DNA of 64,000 nt, taken from positions 3,008,001-3,072,000 of the forward strand of contig NZ_CP097484.1 in NCBI RefSeq assembly GCF_023546765.1, read 5' to 3'. The translations under genes were made by a program, and so were the position numbers. Below the pieces are notes generated by a model. The model worked only from the letters and a program-made list of their open reading frames with translations, was not told where the DNA came from and made no database searches. This DNA comes from Methylobacterium tardum (lineage in GTDB: Bacteria > Pseudomonadota > Alphaproteobacteria > Rhizobiales > Beijerinckiaceae). Shown piece by piece: positions 51,519 through 60,547 of the stretch (positions within the stretch are counted from its first letter, which is position 1; every line of letters starts with the position of its first letter).

Positions 51519-53138
51519 ATGCCAAACACGTTCGGTCTCAACCGCTCGCTGGGCGGAGCCATCGGCATCATTGCGTTGGTCTCACTTCTGAGCAGCGGTG
51601 CTGTCCAGGTCACGCTCAGCCACCTAGACGAGGCGAGCGAGGCGCGCACGCGCGCGAGCCAAGTCATTCGCGGCCTCGGCGATCTGCGCGCGGCCATGCT
51701 CAACCAGGAGACGGGCTTACGCGGCTATCTGCTGACCGGACGCGACAGCAGCCTTGAACCCTACCGGGCCGGTCGTCCGGGCCTCGACGACGCAGTCGGC
51801 CGCCTCACCGCCCTGATCGGCAATGATCCGGAGCCCGCCCACTTGCTCAGTGAGGCTGTTACAGCCGCCCGAACTTGGCAGACCGAGGTCGGTGAGCCCG
51901 CCGTCCATCGCGCGGCCGATCCGGCAACCCGGCCCGGTGCGGTCGAACTCGAGGCGGACGGCAAGGGCAAGCAGCTGTTCGACACCTTCCGCCAGCGGCT
52001 CACGGCGATTGAGGCCTTGGAAGAGGCCGACAGGATCGCTCAGAACACGCGCCTCGCGCAGGCTCAGCACACCGCGGGCCTCACCTTGTGGATCGGCACC
52101 GCGCTGACGCTGCTGATCTGCCTCGCGATCGGCATCGCTATCAACCGCCTGATCGTCCGGCCCATCCTGAGAGTGATGACCTTCGTCGGACAGATCGGCG
52201 CGGGCGACCTCACCGGCCGGATCCCCGCGACCGGGCGCAACGAGATCGGTCGCCTGGGTACGACGCTGAACGGGATGGTCGCGAGCCTCACCGACCTCGC
52301 CACGACCAACCGGGCCGCCACCGCCGACCTGAGTGCGGCCGCGGCCGAGATCCGCGCCTCGGCCCAGGAGCAGGCCGCCTCGGTGGAGCAGCAATTCGCC
52401 GCCGTGCAGGAGACCGCCGCCACGGTCGACGAGATCACCCATTCGGGCGCGCAGATCAGCAAGCGCGCCACCGAGGTGATCGCCACCGCCCAGGCCACCG
52501 CCCAGACCTCCCGGCAGGGGCTGCGCGCCGTCTCGGACACTGCCAAAGCCATGGACGCGATCCGCGAGCAGGCCGAGGCGGTGGCCGGCAACATCGTCAG
52601 CCTGTCGGAGAAGACCCAGACGATCGGCGACATCATCGAGACGGTCAACGACATCTCGGAGCGCACGCACCTCTTGGCGCTCAACGCCGCGATCGAGGCG
52701 GCGGCGGCCGGCGAGAGCGGGCGCAGCTTCGCGGTGGTGGCCTCGGAGATGAAGCTGCTGGCCGACCAGGCGAAGGCGGCGACCGGCCAGGTGCGCGGGA
52801 TCCTGGGCGAGATCCAGCGGGGCATCAACACGTCGGTGATGCTCACCGAGGAGGCGGTCAAGCGCGCCGCCGCCGGCAAGACGCGCTCGGACACGACGCA
52901 GCGGACCATCGAGGAGATCACCGCGAAGGTCGAAGAGGGCGCTCAGGTCTTCCAGCAGATCATCGCGTCGGCGAACCAGCAGCAGCTCGGCATCGAGCAG
53001 GTGATGGGCGCGCTCCAGAACATCCGGCAGGCCAGCCAGCAGACGGCGGCCGGCACGCGGCAGGTCGAGACCGCCTCGGCCAACCTGACGGAGCTCGCTC
53101 AAGCCCTCATGGGGCTGGCCGAACGATACCGGTTGTGA
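51519..53138 (+). CDS. Methyl-accepting chemotaxis protein with CHASE3 sensor
   Basis: 539 residues from ATG 51519. TM1 (about 10-32), a periplasmic CHASE3-type helical domain (about 35-185) with the signature ETGLRGYLLTGRDSSLEPYR, TM2 (about 190-212), HAMP (about 212-265: RPILRVMTFVGQIGAGDLTG) and an MCP signalling domain (about 280-530) with tip DISERTHLLALNAAIEAAAA and SFAVVASEMKLLADQAKAAT. The tip is slightly atypical (AAAGESGRSFAVVA). It should signal to CheA-type kinases, but none is encoded in this window. A small unknown protein follows 36 bp later. Confidence 0.88.
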   Translation: MPNTFGLNRSLGGAIGIIALVSLLSSGAVQVTLSHLDEASEARTRASQVIRGLGDLRAAMLNQETGLRGYLLTGRDSSLEPYRAGRPGLDDAVGRLTALIGNDPEPAHLLSEAVTAARTWQTEVGEPAVHRAADPATRPGAVELEADGKGKQLFDTFRQRLTAIEALEEADRIAQNTRLAQAQHTAGLTLWIGTALTLLICLAIGIAINRLIVRPILRVMTFVGQIGAGDLTGRIPATGRNEIGRLGTTLNGMVASLTDLATTNRAATADLSAAAAEIRASAQEQAASVEQQFAAVQETAATVDEITHSGAQISKRATEVIATAQATAQTSRQGLRAVSDTAKAMDAIREQAEAVAGNIVSLSEKTQTIGDIIETVNDISERTHLLALNAAIEAAAAGESGRSFAVVASEMKLLADQAKAATGQVRGILGEIQRGINTSVMLTEEAVKRAAAGKTRSDTTQRTIEEITAKVEEGAQVFQQIIASANQQQLGIEQVMGALQNIRQASQQTAAGTRQVETASANLTELAQALMGLAERYRL

Positions 53139-53173
53139 GCGCTTCGGATCCCCCTGTGTACGAGGACCAGCGC

Positions 53174-53569
53174 ATGTCGGACCCGGATCGGCCGATCACT
53201 GAGGGCGAGCTCGAGCCCCTGCTCAAGGCCCTCAGCCGGTTCATCGAGGGATCCGGACCCGCCTTCCAGGCCCTGTTCCATCAGGCGCGCGCCAACTCGC
53301 TGGTCTGTGCGCTCCTGCTACGCGAGATGACGAAGGCCGGGTTGATTGAGCCCGAGGCGCTCAAGCAGGAGGCACTCGCGACCGCCGAGAAACTCGAACC
53401 GCCCGGATCCGCCGCTGAGGTCGCGAGGCTCATCACGGGCCTGTTCGGCGGTGCGCCAGTCGAGATCCCGCCGCAGGTCGTCTTGCGCGTCATCCAGGGT
53501 GGCCTCGATCGCGGATCCGAGACGAGGATGTCGGAAGTGGCGCAGGACGCGGTCGATCCCGCGCCCTAG
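53174..53569 (+). CDS. Hypothetical protein downstream of MCP
   Basis: 131 residues from ATG 53174, with GAGGA at 53162-53166. A GTG at 53135 overlapping the MCP stop (GTGA) would give a 144-residue version by translational coupling. Mostly helical: ITEGELEPLLKALSRFIEGS, FHQARANSLVCALLLREMTK, LKQEALATAEKL. No known domain was recognised. The position, 36 bp after an MCP, suggests a partner or an adaptor, by inference only. Confidence 0.6.
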   Translation: MSDPDRPITEGELEPLLKALSRFIEGSGPAFQALFHQARANSLVCALLLREMTKAGLIEPEALKQEALATAEKLEPPGSAAEVARLITGLFGGAPVEIPPQVVLRVIQGGLDRGSETRMSEVAQDAVDPAP

Positions 53570-54049
53570 ATCGTGCGCGGCAGCGAAGGAGTGCCGATCT
53601 CGTGGCGGGGATCTGGATCGAGGCCGTGATCGCCGCGAACAAAGAGATCGTCGCCTGCGAACGAGGCTTTCACAGCCAGTGTATCAGTCCTGTCAATCGG
53701 TGCCACTGACGCTGCGGAATTCGCCCGGCCTCAGGGACGCGACAGGCGGCCAAGCTCGGCGGACCGTCACCCGTGAAAGGGCCTCAACCTGCCTGTCTCT
53801 TCGCGCCGGCTTTACGCTTATCGCGCCGGCTTTACGCATATGCATAGACAATCACAGGTTGTGCAAACATAAATCAGCATAAAAGGTTATCGAACCCGTG
53901 TAATTCGATGTTTCTGGACCGAACCTGCTTCAGCTCGATCAAGGTTTTAACGGAGGAATAACCTCGAAATCCTAGGATGGGATCAAGTTTCGGCACTTGT
54001 CCGAACGCCATGGGCGCGCAGTGTACGTGCCCGTTTAGGGATCGTAGCC
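53570..54049. other. 480-bp intergenic region with tandem 20-mer
   Basis: No supported gene. It contains a tandem 20-bp repeat (53801-53840) and an AT-richer stretch (about 53840-53990) that is a likely promoter region for the MCP at 54050. Confidence 0.5.
53801..53840. repeat. Tandem 20-bp direct repeat
   Basis: TCGCGCCGGCTTTACGCTTA is followed at once by the same 20 bases with one change (TCGCGCCGGCTTTACGCATA). It lies 210 bp ahead of the MCP gene. Confidence 0.8.
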
Positions 54050-55774
54050 ATGCTCTTTGACCGCCCAGGAACGGCGACCCGCACGCAAGCCCTGCGCATT
54101 CCGGCTCTCTCGCTGCCGGCTCGCGTGAGCCTGCTCAGCACGGTGTTGCTCGTGCTCGCGACGACGATCCTGGCCAGCCTGCTATTGGTGCAGATGCGCA
54201 CCGAGCTGGAAACTCGCGCGAACACCAATCTCGCGAGCAACCTGCGCCTGCTGCAGCAGAGCCTCGCCGACGAAGGCGGGAGCGCAGCGTTCAGCGTCCA
54301 AGGTGAGCGTCTCTACGTCGGAAAGCATGCCATCGACGCCGCCGATGCGGCTGTCGACCGTGTGCGCGCGATCATCGGCGGAAGTGCGACCATCTTCCTG
54401 GGCGATACCCGCATCGCGACGAATGTCACAAAGCCAGACGGCTCGCGCGCCGTCGGTACCAAGCTCGCCCAAGGGCCAGCCTACGATGCTGTGCTGCGCC
54501 AGGGTGTGTCTTACCAGGGCGAAGTCGAGGTGCTCGGCACGCCCTACCTCGCGCGCTACGAGCCAATCCGCGACAGCGCTGGTGGGGTCATTGGTGTCCT
54601 CTACGTCGGTGTCAAACGCGCCGACTTCCTCGCGAGCGTCGATGCACTCGCCGAGCAGGCCATCATGATCGGGCTGATCGTCACGGCGATCGCTGTCGGC
54701 GTGCTCTGGTTCGCCCTGCGCCGAGCCCTGTCGCCCCTGAAGCGGCTGCGGGAGGTCATGGGACAGCTGGCCGAGGGCGATGCATCGGCAACCATCCCTG
54801 GCACGGATCGGCGCGATGAGATCGGCGCGATGGCGGGTGCCGTGCAGGTGTTCAAGGACAACCTGATCCAGGCGCGCCGACTGGAAGAGGAGACGGCGCT
54901 GGCCCGCGCATCCGCCGAGGAGCAGCGCAAGCTCGGCATGCGCCAGATGGCGACGGCCTTCGAGCAGTCAGTCGGCGGTATCGTCGGGCTGGTCTCATCG
55001 TCGGCAACAGAACTGCAGGCGACCGCTCAGGCGATGACCGCCACTGCGACGCAGACTGCCGACCAGTCGACCACCGTCGCGGCCGCGGCCGAGGAGGCGG
55101 CCTCGAATGTCAACACGGTGGCGGCTGCCGCCGAGGAGCTCGGCTCGTCCGTTCAGGAGATCGGCCGCCAGGTCGAGGGCTCGGCCGAACTCGCCCACAC
55201 CGCCATGGCAGAGGCCGATCAGACCGCCGGGCTCGTGCAGGCACTGAAAGCTACGTCCGCCAAGATCGGCGACATGATCGGACTGATCACCTCTGTCGCC
55301 TCACAGACCAACCTTCTTGCGCTCAACGCCACGATTGAGGCAGCGCGCGCCGGTGAGGCCGGGAAAGGCTTTGCGGTGGTGGCCACTGAGGTCAAAACAT
55401 TGGCCAGTCAGACCGCGAAGGCTGCCGACGAGATCGCGAGACAAATCGGTGATATCCAGGGCGTAAGCGATCAGGCGGTCGCCGCCATCGGCGGGATCAG
55501 CAGCCGGATCCGGGAGATCAATTCTGTGGCTGCGAGCATAGCGGCCGCCGTCGAGCAGCAGGACGCGGCCACGCAGGAAATCGTGCGCAACGTGTCTCAG
55601 GCCGCTGCGGGCACCAGCGCTGTGACGAGCAACATCACCGGCGTCGCCGGCGCGGCCGAGGAGACGGGTGCGGCGGCGGGCCAAGTCCTGGGCGCAGCCT
55701 CGGAATTGTCACGGCAATCCGAGCATCTCAAGGCCGAGGTCGGACGCTTCCTCGCCTCCGTACGGGCGGCCTGA
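54050..55774 (+). CDS. Methyl-accepting chemotaxis protein with Cache sensor
   Basis: 574 residues. TM1 (about 25-48), a periplasmic single-Cache-3-like domain (about 50-200: [60 protein letters not shown]), TM2 (about 203-225), HAMP (about 225-280: [20 protein letters not shown]) and an MCP signalling region with tip [20 protein letters not shown] and [20 protein letters not shown]. The Cache fold usually binds small organic ligands. It is the second transmembrane MCP in 4 kb, with a different sensor from its neighbour. Confidence 0.9.
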   Translation: MLFDRPGTATRTQALRIPALSLPARVSLLSTVLLVLATTILASLLLVQMRTELETRANTNLASNLRLLQQSLADEGGSAAFSVQGERLYVGKHAIDAADAAVDRVRAIIGGSATIFLGDTRIATNVTKPDGSRAVGTKLAQGPAYDAVLRQGVSYQGEVEVLGTPYLARYEPIRDSAGGVIGVLYVGVKRADFLASVDALAEQAIMIGLIVTAIAVGVLWFALRRALSPLKRLREVMGQLAEGDASATIPGTDRRDEIGAMAGAVQVFKDNLIQARRLEEETALARASAEEQRKLGMRQMATAFEQSVGGIVGLVSSSATELQATAQAMTATATQTADQSTTVAAAAEEAASNVNTVAAAAEELGSSVQEIGRQVEGSAELAHTAMAEADQTAGLVQALKATSAKIGDMIGLITSVASQTNLLALNATIEAARAGEAGKGFAVVATEVKTLASQTAKAADEIARQIGDIQGVSDQAVAAIGGISSRIREINSVAASIAAAVEQQDAATQEIVRNVSQAAAGTSAVTSNITGVAGAAEETGAAAGQVLGAASELSRQSEHLKAEVGRFLASVRAA

Positions 55775-55944
55775 CGCGCGCCTCCACGGGCTGTGACTTC
55801 GGTCGAGCCGGACGACGCTATCGAGGGGACGTGTCAGCGCGCTTATGGACAGGCAGCCCACCGGCTCGAAGCTTTACTCTCCAAAAGCGGGTGCGACAGG
55901 ACAGAACCTTCTCCGAGCAGGCCGGTTGGCCGGAGAGCACGGCA

Positions 55945-55965
55945 GGGTACTCCCAGAGAGTACCC
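55945..55965. promoter_or_regulatory. Perfect inverted repeat ahead of Mn-catalase
   Basis: GGGTACTC-CCAGA-GAGTACCC, an 8-bp perfect inverted repeat with a 5-base loop, ends 52 bp before the catalase ATG. It could be an operator or a 5'-UTR hairpin. Confidence 0.5.
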
Positions 55966-56017
55966 GGCAAAGGACTTCGTGCTCGCCGCCCGTCCTGTCC
56001 CAACGAGGAGCCTGCCC

Positions 56018-56875
56018 ATGTACTACCACGACAAGCGACTTCAGTACCCGGTCAAGGTCGACAGCCCGGACCCGATCTATGCCCGCATGCTCCAGCAGGC
56101 GATCGGCGGGATCGAGGGCGAGATCCGGGTCTGCATGCAGTACTTCTTCCAGGCTTGGGGTAACCGCGCCCCGACCACGAAGTACCGCGACATGCTGCTC
56201 AACACCGCGACCGAGGAGATCGGGCATATCGAGATGCTCGCGACCGCCGTCGCGATGAACCTCGAGACCGCGCCGACCAAGGTGCAGGAGGCCGGGGCCG
56301 CCGACGCGCTCGTCGGAGCTGTGATGGGCGGCGAGAACCCGCGCCACATCGCCGAAGGCATGCTGCACAAGACGCTGCTGTCCACCGGCATGGCGGCCTT
56401 CCCGGGCAATTCCGACGGCCTGCCGTTCGACATGAGCCACATCTACGCCAGCGGCAACATCGCGGCCGACATGTACTGCAACGTCGCCGCCGAGGCGACC
56501 GGACGGATCCTGGCGGTCCGGCTCTACAACGCCACCAACGATGCCGGCATGCGCGACATGTGGAGCTTCCTCATCGCCCGGGACACGATGCACCAGCAGC
56601 AATGGCTGTCGGTGATCGAGGAACTCGGGGGGCACGCGGGCACGCTGCCGATCCCGAACTCCTTCCCGCAGAGCGAGGAGAACCAGAAGTTCAACTACAA
56701 CTTCTTCTCGACGTCGGCGGACGGCTCGCCGCCCCCGGCCGGCCGCTGGACGCAGGGCCCGTCCCTCGACGGCAAGGGCGAGTTCAGCGTGGTCCAGAAC
56801 CAGCCCATGGGCGAGGAGCCGGTGCTCGGCCCGGCACGGCCCGACAGCGGGGCCCAGTCCCAGCAGATCGGCTGA
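56018..56875 (+). CDS. Manganese catalase
   Basis: 285 residues from ATG 56018 with GAGGAG at 56005-56010. Non-haem dimanganese catalase that disproportionates hydrogen peroxide. The four-helix metal-binding core is clear: AIGGIEGEIRVCMQYFFQAW (Glu ligand), LLNTATEEIGHIEMLATAVA (ExxH ligands), NVAAEATGRILAVRLYNATN (Glu ligand) and FLIARDTMHQQQWLSVIEEL (ligand His). The length matches the family. It is probably cytoplasmic, protecting against peroxide from metabolism or desiccation. A CsoR/RcnR-type regulator follows. Confidence 0.92.
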   Translation: MYYHDKRLQYPVKVDSPDPIYARMLQQAIGGIEGEIRVCMQYFFQAWGNRAPTTKYRDMLLNTATEEIGHIEMLATAVAMNLETAPTKVQEAGAADALVGAVMGGENPRHIAEGMLHKTLLSTGMAAFPGNSDGLPFDMSHIYASGNIAADMYCNVAAEATGRILAVRLYNATNDAGMRDMWSFLIARDTMHQQQWLSVIEELGGHAGTLPIPNSFPQSEENQKFNYNFFSTSADGSPPPAGRWTQGPSLDGKGEFSVVQNQPMGEEPVLGPARPDSGAQSQQIG

Positions 56876-56980
56876 AGCTGAAGAACGGGCCTCGGCAGCG
56901 TCGAGGCCCGCATTGAACGGTTTTGGCCGACCGGCCGTTCCTGACACCCGCCCAGGGATCGTGGCGGGCAAGGAGGCCGC

Positions 56981-57295
56981 GTGGCAGGTAGCGAGGTCAT
57001 CGACGGGCGCGTCATCCTGCATCGGACCGATGACGAGCGAAAACCGCTCGTGCAGCGCCTGAACCGGATCGAGGGTCAGGTTCGCGGCCTGCGTGCGATG
57101 ATCGAGGAAGACCGCCACTGCCTCGACGAGATCCAGCAGATCCACGCAGCCCGAGCCGCGCTACGCGAGGTCGCTCTGCTCATCATTGACCAGCACGTCA
57201 CCCACGGACTGCAGGTTGCAGCGTCCGGGGGTGATGAGGCGGCCGTCGCCGACATCATCAGGGTGCTGCGCGCAGGCATGCGCGGGCAGGACTGA
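56981..57295 (+). CDS. CsoR/RcnR-family metal-sensing repressor
   Basis: 104 residues from GTG 56981 with AAGGAGG at 56970-56976. An all-helical CsoR/RcnR/FrmR (DUF156) repressor: RLNRIEGQVRGLRAMIEEDR is the family start, CLDEIQQIHAARAALREVAL carries the conserved Cys, and IIDQHVTHGLQ gives His in the second and third ligand positions. A Cys-His-His set is closer to Ni/Co-sensing RcnR types than to CsoR (Cys-His-Cys), but metal specificity is not decided by this alone. It starts 106 bp after the manganese catalase. No exporter gene follows, so the target is unknown. Confidence 0.85.
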   Translation: MAGSEVIDGRVILHRTDDERKPLVQRLNRIEGQVRGLRAMIEEDRHCLDEIQQIHAARAALREVALLIIDQHVTHGLQVAASGGDEAAVADIIRVLRAGMRGQD

Positions 57296-57430
57296 CCGTC
57301 CGCAACCTATTTTTCAGCACGGATGTATTTTGCGAGCATAGAGCAGCGGGAATTGCCGGATACGCCAGACACACTGATCCACAAAGCCCGTCGCGTCCCG
57401 TCCTACCCTAGCCGTCCCCGGCCTGTCAGG

Positions 57431-57450
57431 ACCGACAATTCTGACAATAG
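57431..57450. repeat. 20-bp repeat, copy 1
   Basis: ACCGACAATTCTGACAATAG, identical to 58042-58061. Here CTGTCAG stands before it, making a CTGTCAG...CTGACA inverted pair. It lies 141 bp before the small protein at 57592. Confidence 0.75.
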
Positions 57451-57591
57451 CTTAATCTGCGGGTGTGACACGCACGCCTCAGCTCAACTGAAAGCTTGTG
57501 CGCGACCCGATCGTCCACGCAGATGCGACTTGAGGTATGCGGAACCCTTTCCTAGGACGTTCGGCGGCATACCAGCGTCGGACTATCGAGC

Positions 57592-57810
57592 ATGGCGGAC
57601 AACACCCAAGCCCTCGTACGTCTCGCAGAGGCGCTCGGCATTCCGATCGAGGCGTTCACCCGACCCGAGGCTGTTAGCGGGGAGCAGATCACCCAGCTGC
57701 GGGAGACCGCCGAGCTGCTCGAAGCCTGGGCCCGGATAGACGACAAGCAAGCCCGCCGACGTTGCCTGAGCTACGTGAAGTCTGCCGCCCAGCGGAGCGG
57801 ATCCCGCTGA
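57592..57810 (+). CDS. Small protein resembling the C-terminal tail of XRE regulators
   Basis: 72 residues: LVRLAEALGIPIEAFTRPEA, then ITQLRETAELLEAWARIDDK and QARRRCLSYVKSAA. The order (LAEALGIPIEAF, helix, linker, ARIDDKQARRR helix) is the C-terminal portion of many rhizobial/methylobacterial Cro/C1 regulators, but the DNA-recognition helices normally in front are missing. It could be a truncated regulator or a stand-alone small protein. It is unlinked to its neighbours and flanked on both sides by copies of a 20-bp repeat. Confidence 0.55.
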   Translation: MADNTQALVRLAEALGIPIEAFTRPEAVSGEQITQLRETAELLEAWARIDDKQARRRCLSYVKSAAQRSGSR

Positions 57811-58041
57811 GCCGCCGCTCTACAGGTGATCGGCTCGGCATGCCGGCTGCTCGGCGAGCGTCCAACCATCGAGCGAGCGCCCGCACCCGAGGGGGCGGTG
57901 AGCACGGGTTACGACACACAGGCGGAGCGAGCTGAGCCCAAGCCATCGTCGCAACTGTCCCTATCGTCAGAGCCCTGCCTGTGAACGGGCGTCCAACTTG
58001 TCGGCCGTCGTACCCCCAAACAGGCGCGCCGCTCTGACAGA

Positions 58042-58061
58042 ACCGACAATTCTGACAATAG
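58042..58061. repeat. 20-bp repeat, copy 2
   Basis: ACCGACAATTCTGACAATAG, identical to copy 1, preceded by TCTGACAG. It lies just downstream of the EAL gene stop (minus strand) at 58084. Confidence 0.75.
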
Positions 58062-58083
58062 GCTTGCTCGGCCAGCCAGACGG

Positions 58084-58851
58084 TCAGGCGGCCATGGACG
58101 CTGCCGCCGTAAACTGCACAGCAGGAAGCGCGCCGATCTCCGGTCTGGCGAAGTGGTAACCCTGGAACAAGCGGATGCCCGCAGCCTTCAGGGTCACGAA
58201 TTCGGCCTCGCTCTCGATGCCTTCCGCCAGCACGGTGATACCGAGCTCCCGCGCCATCATCGTCACGGCCGCGATGATCGTCTGACGCGCCGGCGACGTC
58301 GCGATGCCGCGGATCAGCTCCATGTCGAGTTTGATCAGATCGGGCTGGAAGCTCGCCAGAAGGTTCAATCCGGCATAGCCCGCGCCGAAATCGTCCAGCG
58401 CCGTCATGAAGCCGTGCTTGCGGTACTCGGCGATGATCCGCTGCACATGAGCGACATCGACCATGCGCTCGTTCTCGGTGAACTCGAACATGACCTGCCG
58501 ATGCGCCAAGCCCGTACGCTGTGCAGCCTCGAGCGTGGCTCGGATGCAGGCGGCCGGCTCGTAGACGGCGTTCGGCATGAAATTGATCGACAGCCGGGTC
58601 TCGGCATCCGGGAACAGGGACGCGGCAAGCTCGATGGCTTTGACGCGGCAAGCCTGGTCGAACTTGTACCGGTTTCCATCGTCCACTTGCCCGAGCACCC
58701 AGCCCGCACCCTGGCCCTCGGTGCCCCGCACGAGTGCCTCGTAACCCCAGACGCGGTTTTGACCGACGTCGACGATCGGCTGGAACGCCATCGTGAACGC
58801 GAACGGGAGCGGAGCTCCGTCCCGACAACCCTGGCACCCTACGCGCGTCAT
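58084..58851 (-). CDS. Stand-alone EAL-domain c-di-GMP phosphodiesterase
   Basis: 255 residues, a single EAL domain (about 15-245) with the active signature VWGYEALVRGTEGQG, then LSINFMPNAVYEP, VMFEFTENERM, ALDDFGAGYAGLNLLASFQP, DLIKLDMELIRGI and AEGIESEAEF. The catalytic acidic residues appear complete. The N-terminus has a Cys pair (VGCQGCRDG) that could be redox- or metal-linked; it is not part of the usual family. It has no membrane segment. It is divergent from the GGDEF protein at 59083, a layout suggesting opposing enzymes under shared control. Confidence 0.9.
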   Translation of the reverse strand: MTRVGCQGCRDGAPLPFAFTMAFQPIVDVGQNRVWGYEALVRGTEGQGAGWVLGQVDDGNRYKFDQACRVKAIELAASLFPDAETRLSINFMPNAVYEPAACIRATLEAAQRTGLAHRQVMFEFTENERMVDVAHVQRIIAEYRKHGFMTALDDFGAGYAGLNLLASFQPDLIKLDMELIRGIATSPARQTIIAAVTMMARELGITVLAEGIESEAEFVTLKAAGIRLFQGYHFARPEIGALPAVQFTAAASMAA

Positions 58852-59082
58852 CAGCCGCTCTCCTCAAGCTGAATACTATGAGAGCCGACGTGAAGTAAAC
58901 GTAAATAGAATTTACATCAGATAATAGACGCTCATTGCGGCCGATGCCTCCCATCCGGCTATAACCCATGTTATGTGGTTGCCGGCGTCAAGGCTATAGA
59001 GCCATAGAAAGATCAGCTAATTAACGGGCTAGTTAGATCTGACGCCTAATAGGCCGTTTGAGAAGCCTGCGGAGCAGGGATC
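58852..59082. promoter_or_regulatory. Divergent promoter region of EAL and GGDEF genes
   Basis: 231 bp, AT-richer than its surroundings. It contains GTAAA-TAGAA-TTTAC at 58901-58915 and a TTAACGGGCTAGTTAG sequence near 59020 that weakly resembles a CtrA half-site arrangement. Confidence 0.4.
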
Positions 59083-60225
59083 ATGGCAGTTTGGCACAGC
59101 GAGAGGCGAGCGGCTTTACCAGTATCGATTCGCCTTGAACTGGTGGGATGCCTGCTCAGCAGCTTGCCGCAAGCCGTGAGCATCAGCGCCACGACAACGA
59201 TTGGTGCGATTGCGCTAGCGCTTCGTTCCGGCGCGATGGTCGATCTCTGTCTCGCGATCGCGATCGCCGCCATCGGCGTAGTCCGTGTGGTCGTGCTGCT
59301 CATGTATCGGAGGCGTAGCAACGTTGCCGCGACACTGGCATCGATCCGGCCTTGGTACCGCTGGCATGCTGGAGGCTTGGTTGCCCAGGCTGCTGCGCTC
59401 GGGCTCCAGAGCCTGCACGCATTCACAAACGGTGATACACCTGCGGCTCTCCTGGCCTTGGGCTTCGTATTGGCATTTTGCGCCGGAGCCTGCGCACGCC
59501 TGTCGGTCGTACCCTGGGTTCCGATTGCGACCAGCCTGTTGATGCTTGTGCCGACGATCTACGGCGCTTTGATGAGTCCAGAACTCCCGATCAAACTTGC
59601 TGGCGTCTTCCTGATCGCTTTCATCCCCGTGATTGCCGAGGCAACGCTGTACCTGCACCGGCTCGTCGCCGATCGGCTGCTCGCCGTCCAGGAAGCCTCA
59701 CACCGCGCGAGCCATGACGGTCTCACGAGCTTGGCCAATCGCGCGATGTTCCACCAGCAGCTGGCGCTGGCTTGCGAGAGGACGGCCACAACCGGCGAGG
59801 ACTTCGCCGTCCTCTATCTCGATCTCGACGGCTTCAAGGGCATCAACGACAAAATGGGCCATGCCGCCGGCGACCAGGTTCTGATCGAGATCGCGGAGCG
59901 GTTGCGCCTCTCGATCGGATCAGACGATCTCGCCTGCCGCATCGGCGGGGACGAGTTCGCGATCCTTGTCCGCACGGATCCTGATGGAGCGGCGGTCACG
60001 GGTCTCGCCGATCACCTCGCCACTACCATCGCCGGTCCAATCCGCCTTCAGAATGGACCGATCACGGTTGGCGTGTCGATTGGCGTTGCATATTCGTCAG
60101 CGCACGCGGGGACACCAAGCGACATCCTGAACGCCGCCGATCAAGCGATGTACGCCGCGAAGGACGACAGTGGCGCGCGGTGGAGGGTGGCTTCAGCCGG
60201 TCGTAGATACTCGCACGTCGCTTGA
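59083..60225 (+). CDS. Membrane GGDEF diguanylate cyclase
   Basis: 380 residues. The N-terminal part (about 35-205) has five to six hydrophobic segments (ATTTIGAIALALRSGAMVDL, LAIAIAAIGVVRVVVLLMY, LLALGFVLAFCAGACARL, IKLAGVFLIAFIPVIAEATL), a membrane sensor region. The GGDEF domain (about 215-370) has LTSLANRAMFHQQLALACER, YLDLDGFKGINDKMGHAAGD, CRIGGDEFAIL and SIGVAYSSAHA, so the active site is intact. The usual RxxD inhibitory site five residues ahead is absent. It makes c-di-GMP from two GTP. It is divergent from the EAL protein. Confidence 0.9.
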   Translation: MAVWHSERRAALPVSIRLELVGCLLSSLPQAVSISATTTIGAIALALRSGAMVDLCLAIAIAAIGVVRVVVLLMYRRRSNVAATLASIRPWYRWHAGGLVAQAAALGLQSLHAFTNGDTPAALLALGFVLAFCAGACARLSVVPWVPIATSLLMLVPTIYGALMSPELPIKLAGVFLIAFIPVIAEATLYLHRLVADRLLAVQEASHRASHDGLTSLANRAMFHQQLALACERTATTGEDFAVLYLDLDGFKGINDKMGHAAGDQVLIEIAERLRLSIGSDDLACRIGGDEFAILVRTDPDGAAVTGLADHLATTIAGPIRLQNGPITVGVSIGVAYSSAHAGTPSDILNAADQAMYAAKDDSGARWRVASAGRRYSHVA

Positions 60226-60547
60226 GGCCAACGACAGTCCAACTATCCTGGCTGTTGAAGCACAGGCGGCCGGCAGGTCCGGCACCTGTGCGATGTACTG
60301 CGGTGTACACATTACGAAGTTCGTGTTCCACGCACGCTTCGTCGCCAGCCCTGCTCGGGCAGGTACGACAGCATCGCGGCACCAACGGATGTTGCAGGCG
60401 TCGAGTGCCTGCGTGAGCGGACCGCGCTGCTCCCGGTCGAGCCGGCCGATCAGCGCCACGACACCGGACCCGGTTCACGCTAAATCTCAACGCCCCCCGG
60501 CAAACCGCCTTGATCAGCCACCGGCTGTCGCTCGGTGCGTTGGGCAG
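60226..60547. other. 322-bp intergenic region
   Basis: Gap between GGDEF and the ligD stop. A minus-strand frame (60193-60459) starting MALIGRLDREQ could encode an 88-residue protein, but it overlaps the GGDEF end and shows no family features. Nothing else seen. Confidence 0.4.
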
